Shown: positions 11,313 through 19,509 of the stretch, one piece after another
How positions within the stretch are numbered: the stretch's first letter is position 1
Layout: every line of letters starts with the position of its first letter
Source: Marinobacter sp. DY40_1A1
GTDB lineage: Bacteria > Pseudomonadota > Gammaproteobacteria > Pseudomonadales > Oleiphilaceae
Direction: 5' to 3'
Assembly (NCBI RefSeq): GCF_016597815.1
Contig: NZ_VCHA01000002.1
Span: 310,001-374,000, forward strand
DNA: 64,000 nucleotides
The notes under the pieces: generated by a model
Told to the model about the DNA's origin: nothing
Seen by the model: only the letters and a program-made list of their open reading frames with translations
Databases searched by the model: none
Translations under genes and position numbers: made by a program

Positions 11313-13010
11313 ATGAATACCCCACAGCCCACGTCCGGAACACCCGAAGAACATGGTGATCGCTATTTGGCGATCACCCACGAGGTAGTCAACCAGCCCC
11401 CACCGCTGGAAAACTACAACCTGTATGAGCAGGACATTGCCCTGCAGAAGGCTGTGCACCGCGAAGGAGCGGGGAAGGCGGAAAGCGACCTGAAAGCCTT
11501 TGGCGCGCTGGCTGGCAGCGCCGCAACCATCGATCTCGGTTTTCGGGCCAATAACAATAAACCGGTGCTCAATACCCACGACCGCTTTGGCCACCGCATC
11601 GACGAAGTGGATTTCCACCCCTCGTACCACGAACTGATGGGCATTGCCTTTGAAAGCGGTCTTCACAGCAGCCCTTGGACAAACCCCGGCAAAGGCGCAC
11701 ATGTAACCCGCGCAGCAAAATACTATATGCACTCCCAAGTGGAAGCTGCACACTGCTGCCCGGTCACCATGACCTTTGCGGCCATGCCTTCCATTCGCAA
11801 ACAACCGGAGCTTGCAGCGCTCTGGGAATCCCGAATACTGGCCAACAGCTACGACTCCCGCAACGTCCCCGATAGCCAGAAGAGCTCAGTAACCATTGGC
11901 ATGGCAATGACCGAAAAGCAGGGTGGCAGCGACGTACGCTCAAACAGCACCCTGGCCTACCCGGTAGGAGCCAAAGGCCCGGGCCAGGCTTATGAGCTGG
12001 TAGGCCATAAATGGTTTGTCTCCGCACCTATGTGCGATGCTTTTCTGGTATTGGCCCAGGCCCCCGGCGGCCTGTCCTGCTTCCTGATGCCACGCTGGCG
12101 CCCGGACGGAACCAAAAACCCCTGGCAGATCCAGCGCCTGAAAAACAAAATGGGCAACGTAGCCAATGCCTCCAGCGAAGTAGAGCTGCGCGGCGCACTG
12201 GCATGGATGATTGGCGAAGAAGGCCGCGGCGTACCTACCATCATAGAAATGGTTGCCATGACCCGTTTCGACTGCATGATTGGCAGCTCTGCAGGCATGC
12301 GCCAGGCCGTCGCTCAGGCCACTCACCATTGCCGTCACCGGAGCGCCTTTGGCAACAGGCTCATTGACCAGCCACTGATGCAAAACGTACTTGCTGACCT
12401 GGCCCTGGAGAACGAAGCCGCCCTCGCCTACACCTTGCGAATCGCCCGAGCACTGGATAGCCAGGATCAGGAACACGAACGCCTTTTGGCACGGCTTGCT
12501 ACACCTGTTGGCAAATACTGGATCTGCAAACGCACACCTAACCACGCCTACGAAGCCATGGAATGCATTGGCGGCAGCGGCGTGATGGAAGACTGCATCA
12601 TGCCCCGCCTGTTCCGTGAATCCCCGGTGAATGCCATCTGGGAAGGCAGCGGCAACGTACAGTGTCTGGACACCCTGCGCGCCATCCAGAAAGAACCCGA
12701 AACCCTCGATGCCTTCTTCCTGGAGGCCGCCAAGGCAAAGGGGGCAGACCGCCGCTTCGACCAGTTCCTGGCACAGCTGCAAAATGACTTCGCCGACATC
12801 AGCGACTTCCAGTACCGCGCCCGCAACCTGGTTGACCGGCTGGCCCTGGTCATGCAAGCCTCCCTGCTATTACGCAACGGTGACAAATCCGTGGCCGATG
12901 CCTTCTGCGCTTCACGGCTGCAGTCCAATGGCGGCATGAACTACGGCAACCTGCCCTCGGGGATTGATGCTGCGGCTATTATCAAGCGGGCAACGCCTGT
13001 AGTAGGCTAG
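11313..13010 (+). CDS. AidB-like acyl-CoA dehydrogenase
   Basis: Flavoprotein of the acyl-CoA dehydrogenase superfamily, 565 residues, with close resemblance to E. coli AidB along its length: NQPPPLENYNLYEQD, HPSYHELM, CPVTMTFAAMPS, GMAMTEKQGGSDVRSN, KWFVSAPMCDAFLVLAQ, GGLSCFLMPRW, NKMGNVANASSEVE and ECIGGSGVMED. AidB is linked to the alkylation response, but its physiological substrate is unsettled. ATG 11313 is preceded by GAGGAGG, and overlaps the end of the TetR message; an open frame further upstream lies inside tetR and is not used. The tetR pairing suggests lipid or acyl-CoA control rather than Ada control. Confidence 0.9.
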   Translation: MNTPQPTSGTPEEHGDRYLAITHEVVNQPPPLENYNLYEQDIALQKAVHREGAGKAESDLKAFGALAGSAATIDLGFRANNNKPVLNTHDRFGHRIDEVDFHPSYHELMGIAFESGLHSSPWTNPGKGAHVTRAAKYYMHSQVEAAHCCPVTMTFAAMPSIRKQPELAALWESRILANSYDSRNVPDSQKSSVTIGMAMTEKQGGSDVRSNSTLAYPVGAKGPGQAYELVGHKWFVSAPMCDAFLVLAQAPGGLSCFLMPRWRPDGTKNPWQIQRLKNKMGNVANASSEVELRGALAWMIGEEGRGVPTIIEMVAMTRFDCMIGSSAGMRQAVAQATHHCRHRSAFGNRLIDQPLMQNVLADLALENEAALAYTLRIARALDSQDQEHERLLARLATPVGKYWICKRTPNHAYEAMECIGGSGVMEDCIMPRLFRESPVNAIWEGSGNVQCLDTLRAIQKEPETLDAFFLEAAKAKGADRRFDQFLAQLQNDFADISDFQYRARNLVDRLALVMQASLLLRNGDKSVADAFCASRLQSNGGMNYGNLPSGIDAAAIIKRATPVVG

Positions 13011-13070
13011 AGCTGGTGTCCACCAAGACATCAATATATGAGCTTGTTGGACTCCACTTGAATTGTTCGA

Positions 13071-13184
13071 GAACCGGCGAGGCAAGGCTTTCCAAAACTG
13101 TGCGGAGCCAGGGATGGCGGAGCCCAAGCGTCACATGGATGTGCCGCAAGGAGCGTGTTTTGGAAAGCCTTGCCTCGTCGGTTC
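13071..13184. repeat. Palindromic repeat element, copy A
   Basis: A 114-base element with 28-base terminal arms (13071-13098 and 13157-13184) that pair with a single mismatch. The conserved inner edge of each arm is GGCTTTCCAAAAC and its complement. The central region includes TGTGCGGAGCCAGGGATGG and GCGGAGCCCAAGCGTCACA. A related element lies at 15434-15620 in the opposite orientation. It has no coding content and ends 22 bases before the DUF503 gene. Confidence 0.8.
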
Positions 13185-13206
13185 CAGCACCAAAGCCGGA
13201 AAATCT

Positions 13207-13554
13207 ATGTCTGAAACACTCAGAAGACTGCTGAAAGAGGGCAAAGCGCCCCAACACAACACCGCGATAACACCCCACGTAGGCGTACTCACCTTGCACT
13301 TCCAGCTCTACGGCTGTGAGGACCTCAAAGCCAAGCGCAAAGTCTTCACCCCGCTACGCGCTGTCTGGGGCAAAGAGCCCGACTTGGCCGTGGCAGAAAC
13401 CGCTGACCTGGAAGCTCTCGACTGCGCCACCTGGACCATCGCAGCCCTCGGCACCTCCTCGCAACAAATCACCCAGCGCCTCGATCAGGTAGAAAAAGCC
13501 ATTCAGGAAAAGGTCGATGCAGCCATACTCGACATACACCGGGAAATTCTCTGA
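13207..13554 (+). CDS. DUF503 (YlxP-like) domain protein
   Basis: A 115-residue protein whose core begins HVGVLTLHFQLYGCEDLKAK and continues with LAVAE and a C-terminal AILDIHREIL. LK.KR after a short beta strand is the hallmark of DUF503. Family members are small, of unknown function, and in Firmicutes sit with ribosome-maturation genes. Here it lies between a palindromic repeat and panP, which gives no clue. An N-terminal 24-residue tail precedes the domain. The ATG at 13207 has only a weak upstream GGAAAA; GTG codons further in are possible alternative starts. Confidence 0.65.
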   Translation: MSETLRRLLKEGKAPQHNTAITPHVGVLTLHFQLYGCEDLKAKRKVFTPLRAVWGKEPDLAVAETADLEALDCATWTIAALGTSSQQITQRLDQVEKAIQEKVDAAILDIHREIL

Positions 13555-13727
13555 ACAAGCCCAGTGGCACAACATTTGAGCAGCCCGTATACTACGCCCC
13601 CTCAGGGATGCCAGTGTGCCTGGAAGCTACAGGTGACAAGTAACCAATGCCGGAAACAGACCCCGGCTGTATCCGTCGGGCATCCGGAACAGGCCCTGCG
13701 GATGACCACTGATCGTGTGTGGTATCT

Positions 13728-15404
13728 ATGACCGGCAAGAAAAAAACGGCCCAGGCCTCCATTGAAGCCATGTATCGCGTGTTCACCGTGCCCGAGGCAC
13801 CGGAGTCCACACTTAGCCGTATTGACCAGAATATTTCCAGCAACCTTGCAGGCTTCCTGCAGGAGCACATTGTTGCCGTTGAACGGGATCTTGCAGACGT
13901 CGAGAAAAACTTCTCCGACTACGCCATCCCGGAAAAGCCCGTGTTCGTTTCCGAGCAGGCTCAGTTCCTGCTCGACAAACTGGTTGCCAACTCCGTTCAC
14001 ACAGCATCACCCGCCTTTATCGGCCACATGACATCAGCGCTGCCCTACTTCATGCTGCCGCTGTCGAAAATCATGATCGCCCTGAATCAGAACCTGGTAA
14101 AAACTGAAACCTCCAAGGCCTTTACGCCCATGGAGCGACAGGTTCTGGGCATGATTCACCGGCTGGTGTATCAGGAAGACGGCGCCTTTTACCGGAAGTG
14201 GATGCACGACCCTCGCCACTCCCTTGGGGCCATGTGCTCAGGTGGCACAGTCGCCAACCTGACAGCACTGTGGGTTGCTCGCAACCGCGCTTTCCCCGCT
14301 GAAGGCAGCTTTCGTGGACTGCACCAGGAAGGTCTGTTCCGCGCACTGAAGTACTACGGTTACGAAGGTGCTGCCATAGTGGTATCCCGCCGAGGGCATT
14401 ATTCTCTGGGCAAAGCCGCCGATGTATTAGGCCTTGGCCGTGAATCCCTGGTGGCGGTAGACACAGACGACGACAACCGAATCCAGACCGACGCCCTGCG
14501 CGACAAGTGTCTGGAGCTGCAGAAACAGAAAATCAAGGTTATGGCCATCTGCGGCATTGCCGGCACCACCGAGACCGGCAACGTTGACCCGCTGGACGCC
14601 ATGGCAGACATCGCCCGGGAATTCGGTGCCCATTTCCACGTAGACGCAGCCTGGGGCGGCCCGACACTGTTCTCCCGGACCTACCGGCATTTGTTGCGGG
14701 GCATAGAGAAGGCGGATTCAGTCACCTTCGATGCCCACAAGCAGCTGTATGTGCCTATGGGTGTTGGTTTGGTGGTATTCAAAGACCCCAGCCTGGCTAG
14801 TGCTGTTGAGCACCACGCCCAGTACATTATCCGCAAAGGCTCCCGCGACCTGGGCTCTACCACGCTGGAAGGCTCGCGCCCCGGCATGTCGATGCTGATC
14901 CATTCCGGCCTGAAAATCCTCGCCCGGGAAGGCTACGAGATTCTGATTGATCAAGGCATCGAAAAGGCGGCAAGCTTCGCCGAAATGATCGAGGCCCAAC
15001 CAGACTTCGAGCTGGTGACCCGCCCTGAGCTGAACATTCTTACCTACCGCTACTGCCCGGAAAACGTGCAGCAGGCCTTGGCTTTAGCTGATCCCCTGCA
15101 GGCAGAAAAGCTGAATGCTTGTTTGAACAGCATTACAAAATTCATCCAGAAAACCCAGCGGGAACGGGGCAAGGCGTTTGTGTCGAGAACCCGGCTGGAG
15201 CCTGCCTGTTACTACAAATTCCCGTGCATTGTGTTCCGGGTTGTTCTGGCGAACCCGCTGACCACGCCTGAAATCCTCGCCGACATTCTGGAAGAGCAAC
15301 GTGAGCTTTCAGGGGATGAAGGAATTCAGGACGAAATCAGGATATTGCACCAAATGGCGGATGCGGTGCTGAAACAGCATGAGCAGGGTCAGAAGCAAGC
15401 CTGA
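13728..15404 (+). CDS. panP: Pyridoxal-dependent aspartate 1-decarboxylase
   Basis: PLP enzyme of the group II decarboxylase fold, 558 residues, matching the PanP type that makes beta-alanine for pantothenate where the pyruvoyl enzyme PanD is missing. The PLP lysine is Lys338 in TFDAHKQLYVPMG. Other landmarks are SGGTVANLTALWVARN, VDAAWGGP and GSTTLEGSRPGMS. The N-terminal segment (ISSNLAGFLQEHIVAVE, HMTSALPYFMLPL) is typical of PanP rather than of glutamate decarboxylases. Start at ATG 13728; a GTG three codons earlier is possible and neither has a clear Shine-Dalgarno. Function as aspartate decarboxylase rests on family knowledge. Confidence 0.85.
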   Translation: MTGKKKTAQASIEAMYRVFTVPEAPESTLSRIDQNISSNLAGFLQEHIVAVERDLADVEKNFSDYAIPEKPVFVSEQAQFLLDKLVANSVHTASPAFIGHMTSALPYFMLPLSKIMIALNQNLVKTETSKAFTPMERQVLGMIHRLVYQEDGAFYRKWMHDPRHSLGAMCSGGTVANLTALWVARNRAFPAEGSFRGLHQEGLFRALKYYGYEGAAIVVSRRGHYSLGKAADVLGLGRESLVAVDTDDDNRIQTDALRDKCLELQKQKIKVMAICGIAGTTETGNVDPLDAMADIAREFGAHFHVDAAWGGPTLFSRTYRHLLRGIEKADSVTFDAHKQLYVPMGVGLVVFKDPSLASAVEHHAQYIIRKGSRDLGSTTLEGSRPGMSMLIHSGLKILAREGYEILIDQGIEKAASFAEMIEAQPDFELVTRPELNILTYRYCPENVQQALALADPLQAEKLNACLNSITKFIQKTQRERGKAFVSRTRLEPACYYKFPCIVFRVVLANPLTTPEILADILEEQRELSGDEGIQDEIRILHQMADAVLKQHEQGQKQA

Positions 15405-15433
15405 CGTAGTGGAATTACCCTTCAGGAACCGCA

Positions 15434-15620
15434 AGGGAGGGAATCAGGCTTCCAAAACACACTGTAAATACCTCCCTGTACGCTCGGCTCCGCTTCTCAC
15501 TGCTTATTGCTCCTGCGGCGCAGTGAGAATCCTGGGTTGGCCGTCCTTGGCCAACCCGTGAAGAGCTTTTCGCTCTTCACCCATGGCTTCGCACGGTTTT
15601 GGAAGCCTGATTCCCTCCCT
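15434..15620. repeat. Palindromic repeat element, copy B, with three nested hairpins
   Basis: A 187-base element with perfect 25-base terminal arms (15434-15458 and 15596-15620). Read on the minus strand its edges (GGCTTCCAAAACCGTGCGAA, GCGGAGCCGAGCGTACA, GTGTTTTGGAAGCC) align with copy A. Between them an extra part of about 90 bases holds three further hairpins: TTCTCACTG/CAGTGAGAA (15494-15529), GGGTTGGCC/GGCCAACCC (15534-15557) and GTGAAGAGC/GCTCTTCAC (15558-15580). No open frame fits it. It lies 29 bases after panP. Confidence 0.8.
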
Positions 15621-15665
15621 CGCTCCGTGCTAGCCTCTAATACCGGATTTCCGGGGGCAACTAAC

Positions 15666-15935
15666 TCAGTAAAGCGCCTCTTCGTCATCCAACACTTCGT
15701 CAATAATTTCCAGGAACATTCGATCCGCATCACTCCACTTTTCCGGAATACGGATAGTCGTGTTAGCACTGATCTCCCGGGCTATCAGCTCGTCGGAATC
15801 TGGCTGTGAACGATACTTGCGGGCAATGTCGATAGACTTTACCGCAATGGTCGGATCGCTCAACACCTTTTTGATGAACACTCGAAGCTCATCAATCACC
15901 TTGGCCTGACGACGGCTTTCAATCGGTGTACTCAT
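15666..15935 (-). CDS. Small conserved-looking hypothetical protein
   Basis: An 89-residue acidic soluble protein that I do not recognise. GAGGGTGAGGT immediately precedes ATG 15935, a strong start signal, and codon use is like that of neighbours, so it is likely a real gene. It has no membrane segment, no Cys, and a helical charged C-terminus (DADRMFLEIIDEVLDDEE). It sits between repeat copy B and a phosphate transporter gene, on the same strand as the latter, 97 bases after its own start. Confidence 0.6.
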   Translation of the reverse strand: MSTPIESRRQAKVIDELRVFIKKVLSDPTIAVKSIDIARKYRSQPDSDELIAREISANTTIRIPEKWSDADRMFLEIIDEVLDDEEALY

Positions 15936-16032
15936 ACCTCACCCTCCGGGCAAATAAGTTCTGGGGGAGCATGAAGCTCCTGTAGCATAGACACAGTATG
16001 GCCAAACCCGCGCGTTACAACCAGCCAACTCG

Positions 16033-17592
16033 TTAGACGAACAACCCACGCAAAGTGAAAAACAGTATCGCCGCCATAATGGCCGAGGCAGGCACTGTGA
16101 TAATCCAGGCAGCCGCTATCCGCACAAGGTGAGACCGCTTGACCATTTCTTCTTTGTAGATTTTCTTGAGGCGTTTGCGGTCCGACTTGGTCAGGGGCAC
16201 ATGCTTCTTCTTCTTGGCCCGCTTGAGAAGCTTCTCCATCTCCTCAACGGAGGCGTTGCGGAAGTCATCCAGAAAAGGCTTGAGACGCTCAAGATCATCC
16301 TCATCACGCTCTTCCATGATCTTGTGCAACTGAGTCGCGTAATTGGATTTCAGGTATTCGCGCAGGAAGCCCACACCGAAAACACCACCAATGGCAATAT
16401 GCGTAGAGCTCACCGGCAAACCCAGTTGCGATGCCAGAATAACTGTAAGCGCAGCCGACAGTGCGATACAGAAGGCACGGGTCTTATCCAGCTCGGTAAT
16501 TTCGCTGCCCACGGTTTTGATCAGGCGCGGACCAAACAGCATCAAGCCGACCGTTAAACCCAAAGCGCCAATCATCATGACCCACAGAGGTATGCTTGAA
16601 GCCGTCGCTATCGCACCGTTAGATAGCGCATCGTTGATGGCCGCGAGCGGGCCGATGGCATTCGCTACGTCGTTTGCACCGTGGGCAAAGCTCAATAGCG
16701 CAGCCGCGAATATCAGTGGCCAGGTGAATAGGGTATTTACCCCTCCTGCACTGTTTTCCATGGTAGCTGCGCGACGGGAAGCCAGAGAGCGCACGATAAA
16801 AAAGGAAACTACAGCGGCACCCAAACCGACCAGAGAGGCCTGAAGGAAATCCACCTCAACAATTTTCTTTACGCCTTTGATCATCAGGTAGGTGCCAAAA
16901 GCCCACGCCATGACGGCGACAAGCCAGGGCACAAAGGTTCGCGCAGCAGGTATTACGTTCTTCCGGTAGAGCACTGTCTTATTGATAATAAATAGCAACA
17001 GGGCAGCCAGGGCACCACCAAGAACAGGCGAAATGACCCAGCTGGCAGCAATCTTGGCCATAACACCCCAGTCTGCGATGCCCCAGCCACCCGCCGCAAT
17101 ACCTGCGCCGAGAACGCCACCTACAATAGAGTGGGTGGTGGATACCGGCGCACCCATCCAGGTTGCCAGGTTGAGCCAGAGCGCGCCCGCAAGCAGAGCT
17201 GCAGTCATCAGCCAGACAAAGGCACGGCCATCTTCCAGGTTTGTGGGGTCAATAATGCCGCCCTTGATGGTAGAGACAACATCGCCGCCCGCAATCAACG
17301 CACCAGCGGACTCAAAGATACCTGCCAGAATAACCGCTGCGCCCAGAGACAGAGCGCCAGAGCCCACCGCAGGGCCAACATTGTTCGCAACATCATTAGC
17401 GCCTATATTGATAGCCATATAGCCGCCGATGACAGCCGCAGCCATGAGCAGCGTGCTATTGGGCAACCCTTCACTGAAGGAACCTACCGCCAGCCAGACA
17501 CCGAGCAGAAACAACAGGCTGAGCCCGACCCTGTATCGCTCTGTAGAGTTGCTGGTAAGAAGGGTATCCAGAAATCCGCTTGAACGGGCCAT
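16033..17592 (-). CDS. PiT family inorganic phosphate transporter
   Basis: Inner-membrane low-affinity phosphate symporter of 519 residues. The two duplicated PHO4 signatures are GANDVANNVGPAVGSGAL near the N-terminus and AHGANDVANAIGPLAAIN in the second half. About ten hydrophobic helices are visible, interrupted by a long charged cytoplasmic loop (EERDEDDLERLKPFLDD, KRAKKKKHVP) before the last helix. Start chosen at ATG 17592 (MARSSGFLDTLL); the frame is open a further 29 codons upstream. PiT carriers usually work when phosphate is plentiful, complementing the Pst system at 54-58 kb. Confidence 0.92.
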   Translation of the reverse strand: MARSSGFLDTLLTSNSTERYRVGLSLLFLLGVWLAVGSFSEGLPNSTLLMAAAVIGGYMAINIGANDVANNVGPAVGSGALSLGAAVILAGIFESAGALIAGGDVVSTIKGGIIDPTNLEDGRAFVWLMTAALLAGALWLNLATWMGAPVSTTHSIVGGVLGAGIAAGGWGIADWGVMAKIAASWVISPVLGGALAALLLFIINKTVLYRKNVIPAARTFVPWLVAVMAWAFGTYLMIKGVKKIVEVDFLQASLVGLGAAVVSFFIVRSLASRRAATMENSAGGVNTLFTWPLIFAAALLSFAHGANDVANAIGPLAAINDALSNGAIATASSIPLWVMMIGALGLTVGLMLFGPRLIKTVGSEITELDKTRAFCIALSAALTVILASQLGLPVSSTHIAIGGVFGVGFLREYLKSNYATQLHKIMEERDEDDLERLKPFLDDFRNASVEEMEKLLKRAKKKKHVPLTKSDRKRLKKIYKEEMVKRSHLVRIAAAWIITVPASAIMAAILFFTLRGLFV

Positions 17593-17806
17593 AACAGAAT
17601 AGGTCTCATTTGGTCTGAATGGAGAACGAACCGCCGTGTTGCGCGCAACTATAAATTTTTTACCCTGAAATTGAAACAAATGTGCGTCTGCGCGACCCGG
17701 TCACACAATACACTCGAAATAGATGCATACCTACCATTGCCTGATTCATAATGGGTAAAGAGCCAGAGTACTAAGGAAAAGCGTTGCATATACCTATAGG
17801 GCCGCT

Positions 17807-18910
17807 ATGACAAAATACTCAACTCTGGGCTACCAAGCTGCCCAGGAACGCGAAAGCGCACAGATTTCACTGGTGCTCACCTGGCTGTCACTCGCTGCGA
17901 TTCTGACTCTGATTGGCATTGGCGCAAAGGCATGGAGCTCCGCGCACTACAGCCACGCTTTTGCTCTTTGGGGGTTTATTCTTCCGGTCGCTGCAAACAT
18001 GGCCTGGTTTGCCATCTACCGTAATCGGGACGTACAAAAAACCGGGCTTCTGGTTACTGTCAGTTTTCTCTTTACTTACCTGATAGCCTCCGGTGGCGAG
18101 AGCAACACAGGCCCCCTGTGGTTCTATGTGTTTCCGCCTCTGTTGTTTTTCCTCACCAATCTGAAAACCGGCACCCTGATTCTGCTACTGGTCTATCTGG
18201 TTGCCATTATTGTGTTCCAGTTTCCCGGCCTGCCTTTTGTGCAAGCGGAGTACAGCAGTGACTTCAAGCTTCGCTTTTTTGCAACGCTGACCTTTGAATC
18301 TATTTTCTGTTTTGTTCTGGAAGCTAGCAGACTGAAGGCTCGTAACGAATTACTGGATCTAGCACTGACCCACGAGCACGCCGCCAAAACCGATGAGCTC
18401 ACCGGTCTTTCCAACAGGCGCGACATCCTGAACCGGCTGTCGGAAGAGTTTTCCCGGTACCAGCGTACCGGACATCACTTCTCCATTGTCCTGATCGATT
18501 TGGACCTCTTCAAGAATATTAATGACCATTACGGCCATAGCGCTGGTGATGCCGCTCTCAAACAGTTTGCAATAGTTGTGCAGTCCGTTATCCGCCAAAC
18601 AGATGTGGCGGCACGCTGGGGCGGCGAGGAGTTTCTGTTGCTGCTACCGGATACCTCCCTGATTCCAGCGCTCACATTAGCCGAACGCTTGCGCAGCGAA
18701 GTAGCACGGGAAAATTTCAGTTTCCAGGGGCAGGATTTACCCATAACCATAAGTGCAGGTGTCTGCTCTATTTCTCAAGCTGATTCCATCGATAACATGC
18801 TTCGCCAGGCCGATTTACACCTATACAGCGCCAAGGAAGCCGGGCGCAACCGGATTGCACCTCGGGTGCGCAGCCAGGCTGCAGACACCCAAAATGCGCC
18901 AAGCGCTTGA
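17807..18910 (+). CDS. Membrane diguanylate cyclase
   Basis: A 367-residue protein with several N-terminal membrane helices (about residues 20-165) and a C-terminal GGDEF domain beginning near DELTGLSNRRDI. The active-site motif is intact as GGEEF (residues 272-276), so cyclic-di-GMP synthesis is expected. An RxxD inhibitory site (RQTD, from Arg263) lies the usual five residues before it, predicting product feedback. The sensory part is only hydrophobic, with no recognised input domain. The next gene, a flavodoxin, follows after 76 bases. Confidence 0.92.
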   Translation: MTKYSTLGYQAAQERESAQISLVLTWLSLAAILTLIGIGAKAWSSAHYSHAFALWGFILPVAANMAWFAIYRNRDVQKTGLLVTVSFLFTYLIASGGESNTGPLWFYVFPPLLFFLTNLKTGTLILLLVYLVAIIVFQFPGLPFVQAEYSSDFKLRFFATLTFESIFCFVLEASRLKARNELLDLALTHEHAAKTDELTGLSNRRDILNRLSEEFSRYQRTGHHFSIVLIDLDLFKNINDHYGHSAGDAALKQFAIVVQSVIRQTDVAARWGGEEFLLLLPDTSLIPALTLAERLRSEVARENFSFQGQDLPITISAGVCSISQADSIDNMLRQADLHLYSAKEAGRNRIAPRVRSQAADTQNAPSA

Positions 18911-18986
18911 GGCTGGCTGGCCAGGCCGATACTATCCGGCACCAAAGGAACCCCGGCAATCCGCTTTGCACAGAACAGGTAATGAC

Positions 18987-19439
18987 ATGACAGATATTCG
19001 AATTCTGGTGGGCAGCGTCTACGGAGGCGCACTAATGACAGCCAGAGCCATCAAACAGGCCCTGGATGCTGATGGATATTCAGTTAAGGTTCTGGAAAAC
19101 CCGGTGTTGGATGATATAACGGGTGATGCATCCCCCCTGCTGGTTTGCACATCTACCACCGGTGAAGGCGAAATTCCGGGTAATCTTTTACCCTTTTATA
19201 TCGCTTTACGGGACCAGTTGCCGCAACAGCCAGGGCGCCCCTTTGGCATCATTGTTCTGGGGGACAGCTCCTACGGCGATACGTTTTGTGGTGCCGGCGA
19301 GCTAATGGAAGAAGCACTTTATGAAACCGCTGCCCGAAAGGTTGGCGACACTCTGCGCATTGATGCGCTGGAAACCCAGGAGCCAGAAGAAGAAGCTTTG
19401 CCCTGGGTGCGTGAATGGGTATCCACTGTATCAAACTAA
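18987..19439 (+). CDS. MioC-like flavodoxin
   Basis: A 150-residue FMN-binding electron carrier. The flavodoxin phosphate-loop region reads LVGSVYGGALMTA, the FMN loops are TSTTGEGEIPGN and LGDSSYGDTFCGAG. Size and motifs fit MioC-type short flavodoxins. ATG 18987 follows AACAGGTAATGAC; a nearby ATG at 18982 runs into a stop at once. It is read in the same direction as the cyclase upstream and the DISM-GGDEF-EAL gene downstream, but no functional link is evident. Confidence 0.87.
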   Translation: MTDIRILVGSVYGGALMTARAIKQALDADGYSVKVLENPVLDDITGDASPLLVCTSTTGEGEIPGNLLPFYIALRDQLPQQPGRPFGIIVLGDSSYGDTFCGAGELMEEALYETAARKVGDTLRIDALETQEPEEEALPWVREWVSTVSN

Positions 19440-19509
19440 GCGCGGCTTAAGTCGCCATTTGCTACAGTTCATACTGATTTTGGATAACAATCACAATTAG
19501 CGGTGAATC

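Noticed and set aside
11940..12857. Minus-strand open frame of about 300 codons opposite the AidB-like gene
   Set aside because: Mirror of a strongly supported coding frame; no family features.
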